A DNA stretch of 37,003 nucleotides from Candidatus Methanofastidiosum methylothiophilum (GTDB lineage Archaea; Methanobacteriota_B; Thermococci; Methanofastidiosales; Methanofastidiosaceae): assembly GCA_001587715.1 (NCBI GenBank), contig LNGC01000004.1, forward strand, positions 1 through 37,003, written 5' to 3'. Below, piece by piece: positions 22,803 through 28,083 of the stretch. The translations under genes were made by a program, and so were the position numbers. Positions within the stretch are counted from its first letter, which is position 1, and every line of letters starts with the position of its first letter. The notes below the pieces were generated by a model. The model did not search any database and was not told where the DNA came from. It worked only from the letters and a program-made list of their open reading frames with translations.

Positions 22803-23787
22803 ATATTATTATATCTATTACCGGGATAAACACGGTCGACAATTTCACAAAAGCCTCAAAACGTCATCATTGACAGTTGCCCGAAAAATCCAAAAAGAGA
22901 TAGACAACCGCCTCGCCCTCGAGCGATTTAATTTATACAATCCCCTTTACACTCTTGCCCAAGCCAAAGAAACCTATTTGCAAAAAATCGAGGGACGCAA
23001 AGCCCCTCGAACAATAGAAACCGAAATAAGACTCTTAGATAAGCTCATTAAGTATTTTTCCGGCGGTAGCTCCGCCAATATTACAAAGGATGAGGCGGAG
23101 CGATTTATTGCCCAAGTCTTTAGTGATACCTCTCCAACAACCGCTAATATCGCTATCCGGGAACTAAAAGCTATTTATAATTATTTTATTAAGTTTAACA
23201 TCGTTTCCGAAAATCCTTTTGTCGGTATCCCTCTTTATAAGACGATAGAGAAAGAAATACAATATTTCACCTCGGGGGAAATAGAAACTCTCTTGAAATT
23301 ATCGGGTAATTCTTGGTTGAAAAATTGGATATTGTTTGCCCTTGCTACCGGACTTAGACGTAATGAAATAAAAAGCATACACCAAGAAAATATTAATTGG
23401 AAAGATAGTTTATTAACGGTAGCGGTCAAGCGTCAAAAACTCGCTTACGTCGCCCTTAATAAAATAGCCCTCGACGTCCTTAAAGAACAAATTGAGAAAT
23501 ACAAGCAAGATGAGGTTTTTCCCGAGCCGGTTTTCCCGGAAACGGTTAGCAAAAAGTTTAAAAGATTACTCATTAAATCCAATATTAAAAGAAACCTTAC
23601 CTTTCATAATCTCCGCCATACATTCGCCTCGTTTCTTATTCAAGATGGCGTACCAATTGAGGTAATTAAAAAAATGCTTAATCATCAAGATATTAAAACG
23701 ACCCAAATATACGCCCATTTATCGCCCGGAAACCTCGCCTCGGCGTCCTCGGTTATACAAAACATCTTACAAGCCATTAATCCTTAG
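22777..23787 (+). CDS. int: tyrosine integrase
   Basis: A 336-residue recombinase. Domains: N-terminal arm-binding strand-rich segment (KYYYIYYRDKHGRQFHKSLKTSSLTVARKIQKEIDN), a SAM-like core-binding part (about 60-150) and the catalytic domain with R194 (ATGLRRNE), H277-x-x-R280 (HNLRHTF), H303 (LNHQD) and Y312 (TTQIYAHL). It integrates and excises the phage at the tRNA-Arg(CCT) site 2 kb away. It is co-transcribed with the repressor (26-bp overlap), a simple lysogeny operon. Start ATG 22777 is inside the repressor frame. Confidence 0.93.
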   Translation: MSSLKKENKYYYIYYRDKHGRQFHKSLKTSSLTVARKIQKEIDNRLALERFNLYNPLYTLAQAKETYLQKIEGRKAPRTIETEIRLLDKLIKYFSGGSSANITKDEAERFIAQVFSDTSPTTANIAIRELKAIYNYFIKFNIVSENPFVGIPLYKTIEKEIQYFTSGEIETLLKLSGNSWLKNWILFALATGLRRNEIKSIHQENINWKDSLLTVAVKRQKLAYVALNKIALDVLKEQIEKYKQDEVFPEPVFPETVSKKFKRLLIKSNIKRNLTFHNLRHTFASFLIQDGVPIEVIKKMLNHQDIKTTQIYAHLSPGNLASASSVIQNILQAINP

Positions 23788-23838
23788 TTTATCTTTAAGA
23801 ATATAACTAATCAAAAACGGTAAACAAACCACAACATA

Positions 23839-23895
23839 TTACGCCCATTTAATTTTGATTTTGATTTTTACTTTTGTTTTTAGCTTTAATTTCAT
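23839..23895 (-). CDS. possible 18-residue alternating-lysine peptide
   Basis: A tiny frame: AGGGGGGCGCAA, then ATG 23895, reading MKLKLKTKVKIKIKIKWA and TAA at 23839. Nine of 18 residues are Lys and nearly all alternate with hydrophobic ones, the pattern of an amphipathic beta-strand (as in designed KL/KI membrane-active peptides). The phage's own G-run RBS supports translation. Against it: it lies after the terminator at 23941-23977, and A-rich DNA can code such runs by chance. If made, membrane or nucleic-acid binding is likely. Confidence 0.4.
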   Translation of the reverse strand: MKLKLKTKVKIKIKIKWA

Positions 23896-23933
23896 TTGCG
23901 CCCCCCTATTTTTGGGTCAAACTTTTGTGTTGA

Positions 23934-23977
23934 TTAATAAAAATCAAGAGGCGCTCCCCCGTGGCGCCCCTCGATTT
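23934..23977 (-). terminator. intrinsic terminator for the 24-25 kb small-gene operon
   Basis: AAATCAAGAGGCGC (23941-23954) pairs with GCGCCCCTCGATTT (23964-23977), 14 bp with two mismatches, loop TCCCCCGTG. The minus strand continues TTTTTATTAATC. It insulates the leftward operon from the convergent integrase gene. Confidence 0.75.
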
Positions 23978-23998
23978 CGTCCCTCTTAGCACCCCCCC

Positions 23999-24202
23999 CT
24001 ATGCCCCCTTGGTCAAATAACCGTCTTTAGTGATAAAGAAAAGTAACGGCTCGCCATCCCATCCAACGGTTTCAACGTCGCAAGGAAAAAAGCCGTCGTT
24101 AATGACTTTTTTCTTAAGACCCAAAATTGTAACCGCCCGGTAATGCTTAATCTCGATACCCGTCGCCGGGGTCGCCCGGGTTACCTTATAAGATTTTTCC
24201 AT
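23999..24202 (-). CDS. small beta-rich protein of unknown function
   Basis: A 67-residue protein (MEKSYKVTRATPATGIEIKHYRAVTILGLKKKVI...GFFPCDVETVGWDGEPLLFFITKDGYLTKGA). It is mostly short strands, like small regulatory or toxin-inhibitor proteins. RBS is AAAAGGGGCGTAATT before ATG 24202. It is the last gene of the leftward operon before the terminator. Family not recognised. Confidence 0.6.
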   Translation of the reverse strand: MEKSYKVTRATPATGIEIKHYRAVTILGLKKKVINDGFFPCDVETVGWDGEPLLFFITKDGYLTKGA

Positions 24203-24253
24203 AATTACGCCCCTTTTGTTTTTTTTGTCGGAGTTTTGTTAATCCGTCATCGG

Positions 24254-24391
24254 TTACTCGACTATTTTCTCAATTACTTTTCTGTCTTCCCAATTACAGA
24301 ATCCAAGCCACGCCAACGTTTCCCGGATAGTACAGAATCGTTTCATCCATCGGTAGGCGTGATAAAGATTTTTGAATTGTTGTTTGTTCAT
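24254..24391 (-). CDS. small basic helical protein coupled to the ardC remnant
   Basis: A 45-residue gene: AAAGGAGAAGCT, then ATG 24391 overlapping the ardC stop as ATGA, TAA at 24254. Sequence starts MNKQQFKNLYHAYRWMKRF and includes LAWLGFCNWEDRKVIEKI. It is basic and aromatic-rich. Its SD is the canonical AAGGAG type, unlike most genes here, which suggests arrival together with ardC from another source. Function unknown. Confidence 0.6.
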   Translation of the reverse strand: MNKQQFKNLYHAYRWMKRFCTIRETLAWLGFCNWEDRKVIEKIVE

Positions 24392-24800
24392 AGCTTCTCC
24401 TTTTTAATATTGAGAATAAATTCGACGGCTTTTTGAGCTTTGGCGGCGGCATAAACGATTAGCTTTTTATCGTTTTGCAACCGGGACAACCAAGAATTTA
24501 TATAAGACGCTTGATTGTCGATAACCCTATGCTCAATATCACTTTCGGCACACAAGAAAGCGGCGCCCAACTCGGCGACTAATTCCTCTTCAGAATAGTC
24601 GTTATTGCCAAACAATAAGACGGATAATTAACAAGGCTCAATAATATGAGATTGATACCCCGGTAAACCCTTTTACTTACGAGATTTCTCGGGGTATTGT
24701 TAACACCCCGCCACGGCATACGCCACGGGATAACCCCATCTTCTAACTTTTGAATAATTTTTTCAGTTACGATTTGATAAACGTTTTTACTCGTTTTCAT
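24388..24800 (-). pseudogene. ardC-like antirestriction gene, internally deleted and frameshifted
   Basis: The 5' part (ATG 24800, RBS TGGGGCGCAACT) encodes KNVYQIVTEKIIQKLEDGVIPWRMPWRGVNNTPRNLVSKRVYRGINLILLS, the N-terminal ssDNA-binding motif of ArdC/DUF1738 proteins, then runs out in another frame. The 3' part, in a different frame from about 24615, encodes NNDYSEEELVAELGAAFLCAESDIEHRVIDNQASYINSWLSRLQNDKKLIVYAAAKAQKA, the ArdC C-terminus. The middle ~150-200 residues including the metallopeptidase HExxH are missing. ArdC blocks restriction of incoming DNA; this copy should be inactive unless the short N-terminal protein keeps a role. Confidence 0.75.
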
Positions 24801-24842
24801 AGTTGCGCCCCATAAGTTTTTTGGTTAATGGATTAATTAGTT

Positions 24843-24862
24843 GGGGCGCCCGTCGGCGCCCC
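24843..24862. terminator. GGGGCGCC/GGCGCCCC hairpin
   Basis: A perfect 8-bp stem (24843-24850 / 24855-24862) with loop CGTC, just after the 68-residue gene. No T-run follows on either strand, so it is a weak or factor-dependent terminator, or an mRNA-stabilising end. Confidence 0.45.
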
Positions 24863-24873
24863 GGTTAGCCCGG

Positions 24874-25080
24874 TTACATAATCCGGGAAAAAGAAAGGAT
24901 ACGACCGCCGCTAAAGAGAATCTCTTTTTTAAACTCTTTAGCCTCGAGCGGAGAAAGATATTCAATTCCACAATCACCCCCGGGAAATTCGTACTTGATT
25001 TCCAAGAGTGGCTCGGACCTTTGAGTCTCCGCCTTGGTCTTGTCGTCCTCAATCGAGAAAAACCTAATCGTCTTTCCCAT
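24874..25080 (-). CDS. small protein of unknown function, first gene of the att-side operon
   Basis: A 68-residue protein (MGKTIRFFSIEDDKTKAETQRSEPLLEIKYEFPGGDCGIEYLSPLEAKEFKKEILFSGGRILSF...). Mixed beta/alpha with IEYLSPLEAKEFKKEI as a clear helix. ATG 25080 has AAGGGGCGTAACT. It is the first plausible coding gene after the tandem promoters and the ~310-nt leader. Likely expressed in lysogens. Family not recognised. Confidence 0.6.
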   Translation of the reverse strand: MGKTIRFFSIEDDKTKAETQRSEPLLEIKYEFPGGDCGIEYLSPLEAKEFKKEILFSGGRILSFSRIM

Positions 25081-25396
25081 AGTTACGCCCCTTGTTTTGA
25101 TTTATAATTTCCGTTAATTAAATGAGTAGCTCCCGAGTACCCATCGAAGGGTTACGGCTAAACCGCCCGGGAGTATGTATAAAAAATCAGTAATATAATT
25201 TTTATCCTATAAGAGTCTCTCTGTTTTGGCGCCCCGGCGCCCGTCTCATTCGTGGTATTTTATTTTGAGTCTCGACCGGATACGAAAGAGAGTTACTTGG
25301 TTTTGATTTTACTATCAAGACCCGTTTCAACTTAGCTCTTTCGTCGTCCTTTTCCCTGCTCTCGCAAGGGGTAGTCTGTAAAAGCACCAAACATTT
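25081..25396 (-). ncRNA. long structured 5' leader of the att-side operon
   Basis: About 310 nt between the promoter at 25397-25425 and the first gene. Minus-strand folds visible: CCCTTGC-GAGA-GCAGGG with a GNRA loop (~25356-25372), TTGAT-AGTAAA-ATCAA (~25300-25320), and a three-way junction at 25129-25174 (outer CTCCCG/CGGGAG, inner CGG/CCG and ACCC/GGGT stems). A 62-codon frame (25202-25390, TTG start, no SD) exists but lacks coding features. Could be a cis-regulatory or independent RNA. Confidence 0.4.
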
Positions 25397-25459
25397 ATTT
25401 TAAAGACCGTCAAACTATCCGTCAATAAATTAACAATTAATTTTATACTTGTCAAGTAT
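25397..25459 (-). promoter_or_regulatory. tandem sigma70 promoters with palindromic operator
   Basis: Promoter 1: TTGACG (25425-25420), 17 bp, TAAAAT (25402-25397). Promoter 2: TTGACA (25455-25450), 17 bp, TAATTT (25432-25427). ATACTTG-T-CAAGTAT (25445-25459) is a perfect 7-bp inverted repeat covering the upstream -35, a likely operator. These drive the operon that would be expressed next to the attachment site. Confidence 0.7.
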
Positions 25460-25620
25460 TTTTTTATTTTATTTATATTTTTTTAGTATCAATAAATAAT
25501 ATAAGCATTTGCTTTAATAATCGGTGTATATATTGACATCTTTAGAAAAAAGAAAAAACCTCTTTGTTAATATATAAGGTTGTTGTTTTTTCCCGTAGCC
25601 TACCGGTAAAAAAACATAAA

Positions 25621-25647
25621 AACGTCAAAAACAATTTTTTTGACGTT
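25621..25647. promoter_or_regulatory. AACGTCAAAAA/TTTTTGACGTT inverted repeat near attP
   Basis: Perfect 11-bp arms with loop CAATT. The TTGACGTTA half recurs in the switch region at 22120-22158, so the same repressor may bind here. It overlaps the first GTTACGA site. Confidence 0.55.
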
Positions 25648-25662
25648 ACGATATTGTTACGA
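25645..25662. promoter_or_regulatory. integrase arm-type sites, left pair
   Basis: GTTACGA at 25645-25651 and 25656-25662, direct repeats 11 bp apart (one helical turn). The same pair occurs on the other side of the tRNA half. Confidence 0.65.
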
Positions 25663-25740
25663 AATAAATCCGGGCAAGTCGAGAAAGTGTTAATTTATTA
25701 AGAAAAATAAAGGGGTTGAGAGTTTGGTATTTGAGCACTT

Positions 25741-25786
25741 TACCGGATTAGGAATCCGGTGCTCTATCCTACTGAGCTACTGGGGC
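25741..25786 (-). other. attP: attP core: 5' half of tRNA-Arg(CCT)
   Basis: The minus strand from 25786 reads a tRNA start: acceptor GCCCCAG, TA, D-arm GCTC...GAGC, then the anticodon arm CCGGA-TTCCTAA-TCCGG (anticodon CCT) and one T. It then diverges; no variable loop, T-arm or acceptor 3' strand follows. The anticodon arm gives ACCGGATT-AGG-AATCCGGT, an 8-bp inverted repeat with a 3-nt centre, fitting a tyrosine-integrase core. It is flanked by paired GTTACGA arm sites and lies 2 kb from int. Confidence 0.8.
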
Positions 25787-25897
25787 TTTTGATTAAAATA
25801 TCTTAAAATGCCTTATTTTATTGGACTTTGAGTATCTAACCCCGAATTTTTGCTTACTGTAAAAAGTTGTCATAAATAGTAAAAACATTACTTTTTT

Positions 25898-25915
25898 GTT
25901 ACGACTATGTTACGG
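25898..25915. promoter_or_regulatory. integrase arm-type sites, right pair
   Basis: GTTACGA (25898-25904) and GTTACGG (25909-25915), again 11 bp apart in the same orientation as the left pair. They overlap the last codons of the adjacent one-TM gene. Confidence 0.65.
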
Positions 25916-26108
25916 TTTTTCGCTCATCTTGAATTTTAGCTATTATAATCTTTTTAATGTCCGACAAATCTTTTTCGATTTGCCTTAAGGACTTCGTCGC
26001 TTCTGAGCCGCTTATCGCCGAGCGAATAATTGCATAAGCAATTAATAAACCAATTATCAAACCGAGTAAAGAAAGTAAAAAAGAGCCAACGGTAGCGGCG
26101 TCGCTCAT
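25905..26108 (-). CDS. one-TM protein with cytosolic helix
   Basis: A 67-residue protein: one long TM segment (VGSFLLSLLGLIIGLLIAYAIIRSAI, about 7-32) followed by a charged helix (SEATKSLRQIEKDLSDIKKIIIAKIQDERK). RBS AAAGGGTGG before ATG 26108. It is the final gene of the leftward late operon, next to attP. Small holin or membrane-anchor role possible; not recognised. Confidence 0.55.
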   Translation of the reverse strand: MSDAATVGSFLLSLLGLIIGLLIAYAIIRSAISGSEATKSLRQIEKDLSDIKKIIIAKIQDERKTVT

Positions 26109-26126
26109 TTTCCACCCTTTCTCTTG

Positions 26127-27209
26127 TTAATTATTTAGACTCTTAAAAATTTTTATTATGTCCTCAAATTCTATCGTAAGGTCATTTAGCCATAAAAGTT
26201 TTTTCTTTTCGCTTGATAGTAAAAAATAATGATTGCCGTTTATCGCCCGACCATAATACCTTGACGAGTGGGGACAATCTTTCGGCGAGCCACAACGTAT
26301 CATATAAGGAATAGGATTTTCTCCACTTTTAAAAATCGGAAACCAATTGCTCGCCGGAAAATGCCGGTGTCCCATAGCCATAATGTCGACGTCGGGAAAT
26401 TGCTCTTTTAAAAATCTAATATGCTCGTGGTTTGGATTATAAATACTCGACCCCTTATAACTATGAGTAAGTCCAATTTTATATTCAACATCGTTAACTC
26501 TTAAATTTAGTTTTCCTAAACCATCAAAAAAAGTCGTTTTTTCTTTCAATAATTCTTTTATTGGAGAGTATCCGGACAGAGTTTCGTCAAAGGCAATGTC
26601 GTGGTTTCCCCAAGTTGTCGCTAAAAGTTTCCCGGTAGCAACCAACCTCTCGATTAAACTCCGTACGATTTTTAATTGGTCATTGGGCGGGATTTGCGAA
26701 AAAATTGCCTCGGTTGACCGAAACCGTCTAAAATTATCGGCAAGGTCGCCAACCGTTATTATATAGGCGTCTTTGTGCTCAATTATACCGTCGAGAACCT
26801 TGTCTACTTTATCGGGGTCAACGTAATAGCTCCCAAGGTGCCAATCCCCGGAAAAGACTAACATAATCCACTTGGACCGAGTCTTAACCACGGCGCTTTT
26901 TACCGTTTCAATCTTGAGAGCCTCACCATTAACCTCTCGATAGTGTTTAATTAGTTCAAACCATTTTTTATAATTCCATTCGACGCCCTCTCTAAATTTC
27001 TCGGGAAACTCTACTTTGGGCGTGGTATCTACGGTTGACATTATAAAGCCGGACTCTTGGACAAACCTTTTTCTTTTTTTATATTTATAAACTTGAAATC
27101 GTATTGAGTTAGGACTTATCCCTATTTCCTTGGCAATTTCGCCCCACGTTACCCCGTTTTCCTTTTCCTCTATTATTGACTCGATTAAGTCGTCTCTTAG
27201 TTTTTCCAT
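26127..27209 (-). CDS. HTH-calcineurin-like metallophosphoesterase fusion
   Basis: A 360-residue protein. Residues 15-48 form an HTH (ENGVTWGEIAKEIGISPNSIRFQVYKYKKRKRF). The phosphoesterase has all five metal motifs: GDWHLG (D122, H124), GDLADN (D155), GNHD (N202-D204), THSY (H249) and GHRH (H281, H283). The fold matches calcineurin-like/Mre11-SbcD-type phosphoesterases, though the C-terminal part is short. It could be a DNA-directed nuclease or phosphatase. RBS is AAGGGGGTTAAAA before ATG 27209. It overlaps the upstream metallopeptidase gene by 101 bp. Confidence 0.75.
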   Translation of the reverse strand: MEKLRDDLIESIIEEKENGVTWGEIAKEIGISPNSIRFQVYKYKKRKRFVQESGFIMSTVDTTPKVEFPEKFREGVEWNYKKWFELIKHYREVNGEALKIETVKSAVVKTRSKWIMLVFSGDWHLGSYYVDPDKVDKVLDGIIEHKDAYIITVGDLADNFRRFRSTEAIFSQIPPNDQLKIVRSLIERLVATGKLLATTWGNHDIAFDETLSGYSPIKELLKEKTTFFDGLGKLNLRVNDVEYKIGLTHSYKGSSIYNPNHEHIRFLKEQFPDVDIMAMGHRHFPASNWFPIFKSGENPIPYMIRCGSPKDCPHSSRYYGRAINGNHYFLLSSEKKKLLWLNDLTIEFEDIIKIFKSLNN

Positions 27210-27552
27210 TTTTAACCCCCTTGGTTTTCCATTTGATATTAAATTCTATTATGTCATTAACAAGTTTTTTGTTTTCTCTCAAAAACAATAATAGATTAGC
27301 GGCTAAACCGTCGACAAAGTCTTCTCGCATAGACTCGGGTATTACCTCTTGTAAGTTGGCGTGATTTAAAATGCCGTGTATAATTTCGTGCAATAATGTA
27401 TGATACTTTGAGGCGTCGGGTTGCTTTTTGTTAATAAGAATTTTATCATAAAAAACTATTTGACCATAAATAGCGTCTTTATCATCCTTGCAAATATCAT
27501 CGGGCGTATATTCTATTATAGGGTAGGAGTAAAAAGAAATCTTGGCTTTCAT
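27109..27552 (-). CDS. zinc metallopeptidase (ImmA/IrrE-like)
   Basis: A 147-residue protein from ATG 27552 (CGGGGGTAAA upstream). It has HTLLHEIIHGILNH (H55-E56-x-x-H59, the HExxH site), followed by REDFVDGLAANLLLFLREN with an acidic third-ligand candidate. The basic C-terminus (KTKRRLNRVNNRGKGKRG) lies entirely in the overlap with the next gene. ImmA-like peptidases cleave repressors, but in a late operon a structural or anti-defence role is equally possible. The upstream gene's stop is one base away. Confidence 0.65.
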   Translation of the reverse strand: MKAKISFYSYPIIEYTPDDICKDDKDAIYGQIVFYDKILINKKQPDASKYHTLLHEIIHGILNHANLQEVIPESMREDFVDGLAANLLLFLRENKKLVNDIIEFNIKWKTKGVKNGKTKRRLNRVNNRGKGKRGNVGRNCQGNRDKS

Positions 27553-27553
27553 T

Positions 27554-27763
27554 TTACCCCCGGTACCAAGAAAACGGTATAAATCGACCATTAACAAAAA
27601 AAGGCATTATTGGTCGAAAATTTCCAAAATGGTTTTTGTGAAACGGGTGTTTGTGAGTACGTCGCCAAGCTAAATAAAGCCTACGCCTTTCTCGTCTCGG
27701 CAAGTGAACATAACGCCCTTTGGGTAATCCTAAAAAATCCCTTATTTTTTCGATAATTGCCAT
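27554..27763 (-). CDS. small Arg/His/aromatic-rich protein
   Basis: A 69-residue very basic protein (IRDFLGLPKGRYVHLPRRERRRLYLAWRRTHKHPFHKNHFGNFRPIMPFFVNGRFIPFSWYRG). No TM segment or known motif; could bind DNA, RNA or lipopolysaccharide. RBS TTAAGGGGGCGTT. Its TAA lies within the SD of the metallopeptidase gene, suggesting coupling. Confidence 0.55.
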   Translation of the reverse strand: MAIIEKIRDFLGLPKGRYVHLPRRERRRLYLAWRRTHKHPFHKNHFGNFRPIMPFFVNGRFIPFSWYRG

Positions 27764-27797
27764 AACGCCCCCTTAAAGTTTTTTGATTATCGGCTAA

Positions 27798-28001
27798 TTA
27801 ATTATTTATCCGGTCTTTAATATCCCGTAACATTTCGAGAATTAAAGCCCGGTCTTTTTCATAGTTGGAGTATGGACACTCGAAGGTCTTGCCATTACCG
27901 TTTTTCTTGGCAAAAAAGGTAACAGTTAGCTCCCGAAACAAAACAAAAAGTTCTTTTAAAATAAAAATTCCCAAGGCAACAAGTGTAATTTCTTGGCTCA
28001 A
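27798..28001 (-). CDS. one-TM protein at the end of the tail module
   Basis: A 67-residue protein starting at TTG 28001 behind GGGGGGCGTTACTA. A TM segment at about 5-22 (ITLVALGIFILKELFVLF) is followed by a charged tail with ECPYSN and a helix (KDRALILEMLRDIKDRINN). The shape resembles the last-gene membrane protein at 25905-26108. A second holin or antiholin is possible. Confidence 0.55.
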   Translation of the reverse strand: MSQEITLVALGIFILKELFVLFRELTVTFFAKKNGNGKTFECPYSNYEKDRALILEMLRDIKDRINN

Positions 28002-28037
28002 TAGTAACGCCCCCCTAAAAATTTTTGGTCCGGGAAA

Positions 28038-28075
28038 AATATAAGAGACGAGTCTTTTTATTTCATTTTTTTAGG
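28038..28075 (-). promoter_or_regulatory. phage late-type promoter after the tail gene
   Basis: The minus strand reads CCTAAAAAAATGAAATA. ATGAAA is at 28066-28061, followed by a 17-bp spacer and TATATT at 28043-28038. Drives the 28.0-25.9 kb group. Confidence 0.6.
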
Positions 28076-28083
28076 AAAAGCCG

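Noticed and set aside
24841-25107. Plus-strand 88-residue ORF
   Set aside because: Antisense to a gene with a good RBS; no own RBS.
25202-25390. 62-residue ORF in the leader
   Set aside because: TTG start with no SD, at the transcription start; more likely a structured RNA.
25741-25786. Complete tRNA gene
   Set aside because: Only acceptor 5' strand, D-arm and anticodon arm exist; no T-arm or 3' acceptor strand follows, so it is a tRNA half used as attP.
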